From positions 1 through 64,000 of the forward strand of contig NZ_JAYREK010000015.1 in assembly GCF_041908905.1 (NCBI RefSeq): a stretch of DNA of 64,000 nt, written 5' to 3'. The stretch comes from Zoogloea sp041908905. Its GTDB lineage: Bacteria > Pseudomonadota > Gammaproteobacteria > Burkholderiales > Rhodocyclaceae. The first letter of the stretch is position 1. Each line of letters starts with the position of its first letter. Shown piece by piece: positions 25,154 to 34,072 of the stretch. Under the pieces are notes generated by a model. The model was not told where the DNA came from and did no database searches. It saw nothing but the letters and a program-made list of their open reading frames with translations. A program made the position numbers and the translations under genes.

Positions 25154-25197
25154 CCGGGCGGGCCCTCGCGATCGTGCCTCCGCGAAGGCCCGCCCGG
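25154..25197 (-). terminator. Strong hairpin behind the amidohydrolase gene
   Basis: CCGGGCGGGCC and GGCCCGCCCGG form a perfect 11-bp stem, with inner TCGCG/CGCGA pairing. It starts 4 nt behind the stop codon on the minus strand. No T tract follows, so it may act as a terminator or mRNA end stabiliser. Confidence 0.6.
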
Positions 25198-25201
25198 CCG
25201 C

Positions 25202-26527
25202 TCAGGGCTGGCCGAGGTAATCCAGGGCCAGCGCGGTCATTGCGCGGGCGCCCACCGCCAGCGAGGCTTCGTCGATCTCGAACTTGGGCGAGTGGTTGGG
25301 CGCTGCGGTCTTGAGGTCGCGCTTGGGGTCGGTGGAGCCGAGGAAGAAGAACACACCGGGCACCTTCTTCTGGAACTCGGAGAAGTCCTCCGAGGCGCTC
25401 AGCTTGGGCGCCACCACGGCCTTGCCGCCGGTCACCTGCTGCAGGGTGGGCAGCATGCGGGCGGTGAGGTTTTCGTCGTTCACCGTGGCCGAGTAGCCGG
25501 GCTTGGCGAACTTCAGCTCGGCCTTGGCGCCGCTGGCCTGGGCGATGGATTCGGCGGTGGTGCGCATGCGGGCCAGGGCGTCGTCGCGCATGCGGTCGTC
25601 GAAGGTGCGCACGGTGCCGAGCAGCTCGACGCTCTCGGGGATGATGTTGTCCCGGTTGCCGCCGTGGATCGAGCCGACGGAGACCACCACCGGCTCCCGC
25701 GAGAGGTTCATCTGCCGGCTGACGATGGTCTGCAGGCCCATCACGATCTGGGCGGTGCTGACGATGGGGTCGATGCCGTTCCACGGGAAGCCGCCATGGG
25801 TCTGCCTGCCGGTGACCTTCAGCGTGAAGCTGTCGCCCGAGGCGAGGATCGGGCCGGAACGGTAGCCGATGGTGCCCACCGGGAAGGCCGGGATCAGGTG
25901 CAGGCCGAACACCGCGTCCACCTTGGGATTTTCGAGCACGCCGGCATCGACCATCGCCAGCGCGCCGATGTGCTGGTCCTCGCTGTGGGACGCCTCCGAC
26001 GGGCCCTCCTCGGCCGGCTGGAAGATGAACTTCACCGAGCCGCGGAGCTGGCTCTTCATGCCGGCCAGCACCTCGGCGGTGGCCATCAGGATCGCCGTGT
26101 GGCCGTCGTGGCCGCAGGCGTGCATCACGTCGACCTCCTTGCCCATGTGCTTGCCCTTGGCCTTCGAGGCGAAGGGCAGGTCGGTCAGCTCCTTGACCGG
26201 CAGCGCGTCCATGTCGGCGCGCAGCGCGACGACCTTGCCCGGCAGCGCGCCCTTCAGCAGCCCGACCACGCCGGTGCCGCCCACGCCGGTCTGCACCTCG
26301 AGGCCGAGCTTCTTGAGGTGGTCGGCCACCAGCTTCGCGGTGCGGTGTTCCTGGTTGGAGAGCTCCGGGTGCTGGTGGATGTCCCGGCGCCAGCCGATCA
26401 TGCGGCCCTCGACGGCGGCCACGCGCGTGTCGATGTCGGCCAGCACCGGGGCCTCGACGGCGCGGGTGGTGGTGCTCATGGCCATCAGGAGGGTGCTGAG
26501 GGCAAAGGCCGGCTTGGTGAATTTCAT
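25202..26527 (-). CDS. Secreted M20-family amidohydrolase, 441 aa
   Basis: Metal-dependent amide hydrolase of the aminoacylase/hippuricase type (M20D). An N-terminal signal peptide (about 1-23, STTTRA) points to the periplasm, unusual for this mostly cytoplasmic group. Metal-site residues are visible: C138 and H140 in MHACGHDGH, E173/E174 in QPAEEGP, a histidine in FGLHLIP, and a C-terminal histidine in APNHSPKF. The lid domain lies around 205-320. N-acyl amino acids are a likely substrate class, but specificity cannot be read. It is divergent from a LysR regulator, which probably controls it. Confidence 0.88.
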   Translation of the reverse strand: MKFTKPAFALSTLLMAMSTTTRAVEAPVLADIDTRVAAVEGRMIGWRRDIHQHPELSNQEHRTAKLVADHLKKLGLEVQTGVGGTGVVGLLKGALPGKVVALRADMDALPVKELTDLPFASKAKGKHMGKEVDVMHACGHDGHTAILMATAEVLAGMKSQLRGSVKFIFQPAEEGPSEASHSEDQHIGALAMVDAGVLENPKVDAVFGLHLIPAFPVGTIGYRSGPILASGDSFTLKVTGRQTHGGFPWNGIDPIVSTAQIVMGLQTIVSRQMNLSREPVVVSVGSIHGGNRDNIIPESVELLGTVRTFDDRMRDDALARMRTTAESIAQASGAKAELKFAKPGYSATVNDENLTARMLPTLQQVTGGKAVVAPKLSASEDFSEFQKKVPGVFFFLGSTDPKRDLKTAAPNHSPKFEIDEASLAVGARAMTALALDYLGQP

Positions 26528-26641
26528 GGATCTCTCCTTCGGGATTTGTATCGATTCGATTTATATCTAGATAAATACAACTTGTTCCGAATGGTAGAAA
26601 TCCGTACCGTATGCGTCCAATGCAAAGTTTTTTGGTATTTG

Positions 26642-26656
26642 ATTACCAGAGGTAAT
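26642..26656. promoter_or_regulatory. Palindrome overlapping the ribosome site of the LysR gene
   Basis: ATTACC-aga-GGTAAT is perfect, and its AGAGG serves as the only visible ribosome site 6 nt before ATG 26659. It is a plausible autoregulatory site in the 131-bp divergent promoter region, which also holds an ATTTAT/ATAAAT dyad near 26562-26580. Confidence 0.5.
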
Positions 26657-26658
26657 AC

Positions 26659-27558
26659 ATGCACCTCAACCACCTGCGGCACCTGGTCGCACTGGCCGAG
26701 CATCAGTCCTTCCGCAAGGCCGCCGAAGCCCTGTTCCTCACCCAGCCGGCCCTGAGCCGCAGCATCCAGGCCCTCGAACAGGAGCTGGGGGTGAAGCTGG
26801 TGGACCGGGACGGCAAGCGCAACACCCTGACGGCCTACGGCGCCCTGGTCGCCGAACGGGCGAAACGCATCGTCTTCGAGGTCAAGGAACTAAAACGGGG
26901 CGTCGAGCTGCTCCAGGCGGGCCAGCTCGGCACCCTCAACGTGGGCCTCGGCCCGACACCGGCGGCGATCCTCACCTCGCCCTTCCTCACCCACATGGCC
27001 AGCCACCACCCGCGGATGCAGGTGAAGATCGCGCGCGGCTCGGTGGACCTGCTGGTGCAGGCGCTGCGCAACGAATCCATCGACATCGCGGCGGTGGACC
27101 GGCGCGCCCTGGTGCCGGCGGACGACCTCGCCATCGAGCCGGCCATCCGGCTGCGCGGCGGGTTCATGGGCCGCAGCGGCCACCCGCTGACGACGCGGGC
27201 ATCGATCGACCTGACCGCGCTGCGCCAGTTTCCGGTGGCGTCCACGCCCCTCAGCGACGAACTGGCGCGGCGCCTCGTCGAGCAGCTCGGCCCCGACGCC
27301 CACCCGAGCCGGCTGGTTACCCTCAACAGCGAGGACATCCCCGGCCTGCTCGACCTGGTCGAGGCGACCGACACGCTGTTCTTCGGGATCTTTGCCTGCG
27401 CCCGGGCCCGCATCGGCGCCGGCCGGATCTGCGAGGTCCAGGTCCAGCCCCACGTCGAACGCTTCGGCGAATACGCCCTGGTCAGCCTCGCCCGGCGCAG
27501 CACATCACCGGCGGTGGAGGTGTTCCGGGGGTTCTTCCGCGACAACTTCCGCGAATAA
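26659..27558 (+). CDS. LysR-type transcriptional regulator, 299 aa
   Basis: N-terminal winged HTH (residues 1-60): LAEHQSFRKAAEALFLTQPA and LSRSIQALEQELGVKLVDRD, the classic LysR pattern. The effector-binding domain starts at about 90 (LGTLNVGLGPTPAAI). Full family length. It is transcribed divergently from the secreted amidohydrolase and most likely regulates it in response to a substrate or product; the effector is unknown. Confidence 0.92.
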   Translation: MHLNHLRHLVALAEHQSFRKAAEALFLTQPALSRSIQALEQELGVKLVDRDGKRNTLTAYGALVAERAKRIVFEVKELKRGVELLQAGQLGTLNVGLGPTPAAILTSPFLTHMASHHPRMQVKIARGSVDLLVQALRNESIDIAAVDRRALVPADDLAIEPAIRLRGGFMGRSGHPLTTRASIDLTALRQFPVASTPLSDELARRLVEQLGPDAHPSRLVTLNSEDIPGLLDLVEATDTLFFGIFACARARIGAGRICEVQVQPHVERFGEYALVSLARRSTSPAVEVFRGFFRDNFRE

Positions 27559-27567
27559 GGGCGCGCC

Positions 27568-28650
27568 TCAGGCAAACACCCCGGCCACGTCCACCGTCTC
27601 GCGCCGGCCCACGTCGGCCCGGTGCATCCGGATCCAGCGGGCGGCACGGGCGCGGCCGAGGTCGCGCAGCTCGTGCAGGAAGGCGCGGGTGGCGTTGAGC
27701 TTGCTGCCCTTGCCGGCCTCGGCCAGCTCCTCGGCCTCGAGCAGGTGGAAACGCAAACCGGCCAGCTTGCGCTCCAGGCGGCCGCGGGGCAGCCAGCCAC
27801 CGCCCTCCTGCAGGTAGGCGCGGGCCTGGGCCAGGGTGCGCATCTCGCGCAAGAAGGTGGTCGAGAAGCCCAGCTCCATGCTGCGCTGGGCGATCTCCTC
27901 GGCGCTGCGCGGGGCCTCCGGGTGGCGCAGCGGGTTGAGCAGCACCAGCAGGATGTCCGGCGTGGTGCAGTCGTAGATCAGCGGATAGACCGCCGGGTTG
28001 GCGGTGAAGCCGCCGTCCCAGTAGGCCTCGCCGTCGATCTCGACCGCGTGGTGGAGCGTGGGCAGGCAGGCCGAGGCGAGCAGCGCGTCGGCGCTGATCT
28101 CGTGGGTGTGGAACAGCCGGACCTTGCCGGTGCGCACCTGGGTGGCGGCGATGAAGAGGCGCAGCCGGCACTGGCTGCGGATGCGCTCGAAGTCGAAGCG
28201 CTTCTCCACCACGTCGCGCAGCGGGTTGAGGTCGAAGGGGTTGAGCTGATAGGGCGAGAACAGCCGGGTGAGGCCGAGCATCAGGTTCACCGGCGCCGGC
28301 AGGCCGCCGTCGGCACCGCCACCCAGGCTGCCCAGGCCATTGAGGCTGTGCAGCAGGTCGAGCTCGAAGGGCGTCGAGTCGGCCACCGCCTCCCAGAAGC
28401 CGGCCAGGCTCTCCCGCGCGCCCTCGGCGCCGCCGCGCACCCAGCCGTCGGCCAGCGCCACCGCGTTCATCGCCCCGGCGCTGGTGCCGCTGATCCCGTC
28501 GAGCCGCCAGTCGTCCTCCAGCAGCCGGTCGAGCACGCCCCAGGTGTAGGCCCCGTGGGCTCCGCCGCCCTGCAGCGCGAGGCTCAGCGCGGGCGCCGGC
28601 GCATCGGCGGCCTCTTTCCCCTTCCGTTTCCACCAGCTTCTGGCAAACAT
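27568..28650 (-). CDS. Patatin-like phospholipase, 360 aa
   Basis: Ser-Asp dyad lipid hydrolase. Oxyanion loop QGGGAHGAY (28-35), nucleophile S57 in GTSAG (55-59), and catalytic D212 in DGGFTANP. Start ATG 28650 has GGAAGGAG 7 nt upstream; an open frame reaching 28794 lacks this. No signal peptide, so cytoplasmic or membrane-associated action is expected. It follows the RND operon on the same strand after a 118-bp gap, but functional linkage is not evident. Confidence 0.9.
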   Translation of the reverse strand: MFARSWWKRKGKEAADAPAPALSLALQGGGAHGAYTWGVLDRLLEDDWRLDGISGTSAGAMNAVALADGWVRGGAEGARESLAGFWEAVADSTPFELDLLHSLNGLGSLGGGADGGLPAPVNLMLGLTRLFSPYQLNPFDLNPLRDVVEKRFDFERIRSQCRLRLFIAATQVRTGKVRLFHTHEISADALLASACLPTLHHAVEIDGEAYWDGGFTANPAVYPLIYDCTTPDILLVLLNPLRHPEAPRSAEEIAQRSMELGFSTTFLREMRTLAQARAYLQEGGGWLPRGRLERKLAGLRFHLLEAEELAEAGKGSKLNATRAFLHELRDLGRARAARWIRMHRADVGRRETVDVAGVFA

Positions 28651-28768
28651 GCAAAGCTCCTTCCTGACATGGGCAAGCGATGGGTCAAATCGCATGCTGC
28701 ACCGCACAATACCTGAAGGATGGACGGAAAAAGGTTTCAGAAGTTCAAGGGCGGGCTGGCACCCCCGC

Positions 28769-30163
28769 TCACTCCCCCACCCCGCCGCCGGCATTCTTGG
28801 CCAGCTGCACCGCGGCCAGCAGGCGGCGGGTGGCGATGTCGTTGGCGCTGCGGCGGGCGGCGAGGTGGGCGGCCTGGGCGGTGACGACGTTGAGGTAGCT
28901 CACCGTGCCGGCCCGGTACTGGTTGACGGCGATGGTCTCGGCCTCGGCGGCGGCGGTGACGGCCGCGGCCTGTTCGGCGGCGGCGGCTTCGAGCAGGCGC
29001 GCGCTGGCGAGGTTGTCCTCGACCTCCTGGAAGGCGGTCAGCACCGTCTGGCGGTAGGTGGCGATGGCCTTCTCCCAGCCGGCCTGGGCCTGGCCGACGG
29101 CGGCCTTCCTGGCGCCCCCGTCGAAGATCGCCGCCGCCAGCGTCGGGCCGAGGGACCAGTAGCGGCTGGGCACGGTAAGGAGATCCTCGATCCGCGCGTT
29201 GCGGAAGCCGGTGTTGCCCGACAGGCCCAGCACCGGGAAGCGCGCCGCCTGGGCCGCGCCGATGGCGGCGTTGGCGGCGGCGACGCGGCGCTCGGCGGCG
29301 GCGATGTCGGGGCGGCGTTCGAGCAGCGCGGACGGCAGCGTGACGGCCACCGGCGCCACCGGCAGCGGGGCTGCGGACGGCGCCAGGGTGAAGCCCGCCG
29401 GCGGCAGGCCGAGCAGCACCGCGATGGCGTGCTCGTACTGGCTGCGCGACAGGCTGGCGTCGAGGGCGGCGGCGCGGGTGCTGCGCAGCTGGCTCTCGGC
29501 CTGGGCCACATCGGCCTTGCCGGCGACGCCGGCGGCGTAGCGGTTGCGGGTGAGTTCGAGGGCGCGGGCGTAGGCGTCCACCGAGGCGTCGAGCAGGGCC
29601 TGCTGGCGCTCGGCGGCGCGCAGCTGGAAGTAGGTCTGGGCCAGCGTGGCCCGGGCCGACAGGCGCGCCGCGGCGAGGTCGGCGGCGCTGGCGGCGAGGC
29701 CGGCGTCGGCGCCTTCCACGGTGCGGGCGATGCGGCCCCACACGTCGAGCTCCCAGCTCACCGTGGCGCCCACGCTGAAGCTGTTGCGGGCCGGCGCGTT
29801 GCCGCTGGTGGCGGTGGCCGCCGAGCTGGCCGAGCGGGTTGCCCCGGCGCTGGCGTTGATGGCCGGAAACCACGCGGCCCGCGCCGCGTCGGCCAGGGCC
29901 AGCGCCTGGCGGTAGGCGGCCTCGGCGGCGCGCAGGTTCTGGTTGGAGATCTCGAGGCGGGCCTGCAGGTCGTCGAGCACCGGGTCGCCGAAGGCGGTCC
30001 ACCAGTGATCGGCGGCGGGCTCGCGGGGCTCGGCGGGCTTCCAGTCGCCGAGCTCCTTGAAGGCCGCCGGCGTGTCGACGGTTGGGCGCTGGTAGTCGGG
30101 ACCGGCGGCGCAGGCCGACAGCAGGACGGAAACGAGGGCGGGGATCAGGGCGGATGTCTTCAT
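28769..30163 (-). CDS. RND efflux outer-membrane lipoprotein, NodT/OprM type
   Basis: A 464-aa outer-membrane channel. Lipobox VLLSAC (C18) follows a short signal; the first mature block GPDYQRPTVDTP is typical for NodT/OprM-like factors. Two helical OEP repeats (about 55-250 and 265-455) carry the usual SWELDVWGRI and LLERRPDIAAAERRV. The start is 2 nt behind the stop of the mdtC-like gene, so it is the last gene of the efflux operon and provides its exit duct. Confidence 0.93.
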   Translation of the reverse strand: MKTSALIPALVSVLLSACAAGPDYQRPTVDTPAAFKELGDWKPAEPREPAADHWWTAFGDPVLDDLQARLEISNQNLRAAEAAYRQALALADAARAAWFPAINASAGATRSASSAATATSGNAPARNSFSVGATVSWELDVWGRIARTVEGADAGLAASAADLAAARLSARATLAQTYFQLRAAERQQALLDASVDAYARALELTRNRYAAGVAGKADVAQAESQLRSTRAAALDASLSRSQYEHAIAVLLGLPPAGFTLAPSAAPLPVAPVAVTLPSALLERRPDIAAAERRVAAANAAIGAAQAARFPVLGLSGNTGFRNARIEDLLTVPSRYWSLGPTLAAAIFDGGARKAAVGQAQAGWEKAIATYRQTVLTAFQEVEDNLASARLLEAAAAEQAAAVTAAAEAETIAVNQYRAGTVSYLNVVTAQAAHLAARRSANDIATRRLLAAVQLAKNAGGGVGE

Positions 30164-30165
30164 GG

Positions 30166-33100
30166 TCAGCGGGCGCTCTGGAGGCAGGCCTGCGGGGCGG
30201 CGGCGGGCTTCTTCCGCAGTTTGTCCATCATCACGAACACCACCGGCGTGGTGTAGAGGGTGAGGATCTGGCTGAGTATCAGCCCGCCGACGATGGCGAT
30301 ACCCAGCGGCTGGCGCAGCTCGGCGCCGTCGCCCGTGCCGATGGCGAGCGGGATCGCCCCGAACAGCGCCGCCAGGGTGGTCATCAGGATCGGCCTGAAG
30401 CGCAGCAGGCAGGCGTGGTGGATGGCGTCGCGGGCGGTTTCGCCGAGGCTGCGCATGCGTTCGAGGGCGACGTCGATCATCATGATGGCGTTCTTCTTGA
30501 CGATGCCGATCAGCAGGATCACGCCGATCATCGCGATCAGGCTGAACTCGAAGTCCACCGCCATCAGCGCCAGCAGCGCGCCGACGCCCGCCGAGGGCAG
30601 CGTGGACAGGATGGTGATGGGGTGCACCAGGCTCTCGTAGAGCATGCCGAGCACGATGTAGATGGTCACCAGCGCGGCGAGGATCAGCAGCGGCTGGGTG
30701 CTCATCGACTTCTGGAAGGCGCCGGCCGAGCCCTCGAAGCTGGTGCGGATGCCCACCGGCACGCCGATGCTGGCCAGCGCCGCGTCGATCGCCACCGTAG
30801 CCTCGCCGATGGAGCGCCCCTCGGGCAGCGCGAAGCTGATGGTGGCCGCCGCCGAGCCGCCCTGGTGGCTCACCGACAGGGGCGCCAGCGTGGTCTCGAA
30901 GCGGGCCACCGCCGACAGCGGCACCAGGCCGCCGGCCGGGGTGACGAGGGTCAGCCGGGCGAGGGACTCGGGCCCCTGCAGGTAATCCGGCATCGCCTCC
31001 ATCACCACCCGGTACTGGTTGAGGGGGTTGTAGATGGTGGACACCTGGCGCTGGCCGTAGGCGTCGTTGAGCGCCGTAGTCACCGCGCGCATGGTGAGGC
31101 CGTGGCGGGCCAGCGCGTCGCGGTCGATCACCAGGCTGGTCTGGGGGCCCTTGTCCTGGGTGTCGGAGCTGACGTCGGTAATCTCGTCGAGGCGGCTCAT
31201 GGCGTTGCGGATGCGCGGCTCCCAGCGGCGCAATTCTTCGAGGCTGTCGGACTGCAGCGTGAACTGGAAGGACGAGTTGCCGGAGCGCCCGCCGATCCGG
31301 ATGTCCTGCACCGGGCTGAGGTAGAGGCTGGCACCGGGCACCTTGGCGAGCTTCTTGCGCAACCGGCCGATCACCGCGTCGACGGGCTCGCGCTCGTCAA
31401 CAGGCTTGAGGGTAATGAACATTGACCCGTAGTTGCGCTGACCGCCGCCGGTGAAGCCGGTGACGTTGGCCACCGCCGGGTCGGCACCGACGATGGCCAG
31501 GAAGCTGTCCATCTTGCCGCGCATGGCCTGGAAGGAGATCGCCTGATCCGCCTCCACGAAGCCGCGGACGCGGCCGGTGTCCTGCTGCGGGAAGAAACCC
31601 TTGGGGATGGTGGTGTAGAGGTACACGTTGGCGCCGATCGTCGCCGCCAGCACCAGCAGCATCAGCCACGGGTGGGCCAGCGCCCAGCCCAGGCTGCGCC
31701 GGTAGCCGCCGGCAAGACGCGCCAGCCCACCGCCCACCAGGCGGTCGAAGCGACCGCGCTCGGCCTCCGGCGGGCGGTGGCGCAAGAGGCGCGCGCACAT
31801 CATCGGCGTGGCGGTGAGGGAGATCACCATCGACACCAGGATCGCCGCCGACAAGGTGACGGCAAACTCCCGGAACAAGCGCCCGACGATGCCCCCCATC
31901 GCCAGGATGGGGATGAAGGCGGCGATCAGTGACAGGCTCATCGACAGCACCGTGAAGCCGATCTCCCGCGCACCCTTCAGCGCCGCCCGGCGCGGCGACA
32001 TGCCCTCGTCCACGTGGCGGGCGATGTTCTCCAGCACCACGATGGCGTCGTCCACCACAAAGCCGGTGGCGATGGTGAGAGCCATCAGCGACAGGTTGTC
32101 GAGGCTGTAGCCGGCCAGGTACATCACCGCGAAGGTGCCGATCAGCGACACCGGCACCACGATGCCCGGGATCAGCGTGGCCGGCAGGTTGCGCAGGAAC
32201 AAAAAGACCACCATCACCACCAGCGCCACCGAGATCACCAGCGTGCGCTCGACCTCCTTCAGCGAACCGCGGATGGTGGGCGTGCGGTCCATCACCACGG
32301 TGAGGTCGATGGCCGGCGAGATACTCGCCGACAGGCGCGGCAGCAGCTCGTACACCCGGTCCACCGTCTCGATGATGTTGGCGCCGGGCTGGCGGTAGAT
32401 CATCAGCAGCACCGCCGGGCGGCCGTTGGCGTAGCCGTAGTTGCGCTCGTTCTCCTCGCCGTCGCGCACCCGCGCCACGTCGGCCAGATGCACCGGGCTG
32501 CCGCCCTTCCACGAGACGATCAGCTGCCGGTAGTCGTCCGCCCGGCGGGCCTGATCGTTGGCGCCCACCTGCCAGGCGCGGTCCTCGCCCTCCAGCACGC
32601 CCTTGGGGCGGTTGGCGTTGGTGGCCACCAGCGCGCCGCGCACGTCGTCGAGGTTGAGGCGGTTGGCGGCCAGGCGATCCGGGTCCAGCTCGACGCGCAC
32701 CGCCGGCAGCGAGCTGCCGCCGATGCTCACCTGCCCGACGCCCTCCACCTGCGCCAGGCGCTGGGCCAGCACCGTGGAGGCCGCGTCGTACATCTGCGGC
32801 CGGGCGAGGGTGGCCGAGGTCAGCGCGACGATGAGGATCGGCGAATCGGCCGGGTTCACCTTGCGGTAGGTGGGGTTGCCGGGCAGGCTGGTGGGCAGCT
32901 GGCTGCGCGCTGCGTTGATCGCCGCCTGCACCTCCCGCGCCGCGCCGTCGATGCTGCGGGAAAGGTCGAACTGCAGCGTCACGCGGGTCGAGCCGAGGGT
33001 GGAATTGGAAGTCATCTCGGTGACCCCGGCGATCTGCCCGAGCACCCGCTCCAGCGGCCCCGCCACCGTGGCCGCCATCACCTCCGGGCTCGCCCCGGGC

Positions 33101-33252
33101 AGGCTGGCCGAGACGGAGATCGTGGGGTATTCCACCTGGGGCAGCGGCGCCACCGGCAGCAGCCGGAACGCAATGATCCCCGCCAGCGCGATGGCCAGCG
33201 TCAGCAGGGTGGTGGCGACGGGGCGGAAGATGAACAGGCGGGAGAGGTTCAT
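30166..33252 (-). CDS. mdtC: RND multidrug transporter subunit, MdtC/MuxC type, 1028 aa
   Basis: Proton-driven inner-membrane pump subunit. N-terminal start MNLSRLFIFRPVATTLL, large periplasmic loops, and the TM4 proton-relay motif GFVVDDAIVVLEN are seen, with HAE1-family length. In MdtABC pumps two different RND subunits form a heterotrimer; the second is encoded upstream at 34073-37132. Between the two genes lies an 820-bp non-coding stretch with an inverted-repeat element, which is unusual as these genes normally overlap or abut. Expression may therefore be partly uncoupled from mdtAB. Confidence 0.93.
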   Translation of the reverse strand: MNLSRLFIFRPVATTLLTLAIALAGIIAFRLLPVAPLPQVEYPTISVSASLPGASPEVMAATVAGPLERVLGQIAGVTEMTSNSTLGSTRVTLQFDLSRSIDGAAREVQAAINAARSQLPTSLPGNPTYRKVNPADSPILIVALTSATLARPQMYDAASTVLAQRLAQVEGVGQVSIGGSSLPAVRVELDPDRLAANRLNLDDVRGALVATNANRPKGVLEGEDRAWQVGANDQARRADDYRQLIVSWKGGSPVHLADVARVRDGEENERNYGYANGRPAVLLMIYRQPGANIIETVDRVYELLPRLSASISPAIDLTVVMDRTPTIRGSLKEVERTLVISVALVVMVVFLFLRNLPATLIPGIVVPVSLIGTFAVMYLAGYSLDNLSLMALTIATGFVVDDAIVVLENIARHVDEGMSPRRAALKGAREIGFTVLSMSLSLIAAFIPILAMGGIVGRLFREFAVTLSAAILVSMVISLTATPMMCARLLRHRPPEAERGRFDRLVGGGLARLAGGYRRSLGWALAHPWLMLLVLAATIGANVYLYTTIPKGFFPQQDTGRVRGFVEADQAISFQAMRGKMDSFLAIVGADPAVANVTGFTGGGQRNYGSMFITLKPVDEREPVDAVIGRLRKKLAKVPGASLYLSPVQDIRIGGRSGNSSFQFTLQSDSLEELRRWEPRIRNAMSRLDEITDVSSDTQDKGPQTSLVIDRDALARHGLTMRAVTTALNDAYGQRQVSTIYNPLNQYRVVMEAMPDYLQGPESLARLTLVTPAGGLVPLSAVARFETTLAPLSVSHQGGSAAATISFALPEGRSIGEATVAIDAALASIGVPVGIRTSFEGSAGAFQKSMSTQPLLILAALVTIYIVLGMLYESLVHPITILSTLPSAGVGALLALMAVDFEFSLIAMIGVILLIGIVKKNAIMMIDVALERMRSLGETARDAIHHACLLRFRPILMTTLAALFGAIPLAIGTGDGAELRQPLGIAIVGGLILSQILTLYTTPVVFVMMDKLRKKPAAAPQACLQSAR

Positions 33253-33330
33253 CCGGTGGCGCTCCGGAGGGTGTTTGCGGCGCCCTGCTTCTGCGACCGT
33301 GGGGAGTCACGGCCCTCGCTGCTTGATGTC

Positions 33331-34033
33331 CGCTGATGGGGACCAGCCGCGTTCCGTTCGCCGGGTTTGCACACCAAACGGTTTGCGGATCGCTGATGGA
33401 GACCAGCGGCTTTCCGTTGTTTGGCGTTCCGTTGGCCGGGTCGCGCCCCGGCGGGCGCCCTACTTCTTTGCGTCGCCAAAGAAGTAGGCAATAATGGCGA
33501 CCCGGCTTCCCCGGTCGTCGGCTTCGCCGACGACTCCCCTGCGCTGCTCGCATCGGGCGGCCGGCGCAGAACTCGCCCGCTACGCGGGCTCAGACAGCTG
33601 CGCCGGAAGGCCCCGCCCGCTGCTGCGCTGCTCGGCGGCTCAGAAGGGGCTTTCACCCAGCACCGCGCCTTTACTGAAGAGGTTTGTGTAATCAGCGAAT
33701 CGACCGGAACTTCTGCTTTTGCGTCGATCACACATGCCCGTGCTGAAACGCTCGGTGATTCCGAAAAGCCCCTTCCGGGGCGCCTGTTGCGAGCAGCGCA
33801 GGGGAGTCGTCTGATCAAGCACAGCTTGAGCAGACGACCGGCTCGGCGGGGTCGCCTTTCTTGGTTACTTCTTTGGCGACGCAAAGAAGTAACCCGCCCG
33901 CTGGGCGTAGGCGGGGTTTCGCGAAGCACCGCTTCGCGCCGCCGAAGCCGGCCGGGTGTGCAAACCCGGCCGTGGAACCGGGACCCGGCCAATGCAAGGC
34001 CAAACAACGGAAAGCCCCTGGTCTCCATCAGCG
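33331..34033. repeat. Long interrupted inverted-repeat element between mdtB and mdtC
   Basis: Two related elements of about 350 bp face each other. Matching blocks are: 33391-33443 with 33983-34033 (about 50 bp, a few mismatches; a further partial copy at 33331-33370); the hairpins TACTTCTTTG/CAAAGAAGTA at 33461-33486 and GGTTACTTCTTTG/CAAAGAAGTAACC at 33863-33894; and a perfect 24-bp match between 33529-33552 and 33788-33811. Further hairpins (TCGTCGGC/GCCGACGA near 33515-33533) occur. No protein-coding frame is convincing. It resembles the large REP- or MITE-like intergenic repeats of betaproteobacteria. The rest of the 820-bp gap (33253-33330, 34034-34072) shows nothing else. Confidence 0.8.
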
Positions 34034-34072
34034 GACGATAAACAACAGCCGCCGGCCCAGCGCAGGGAGCCA

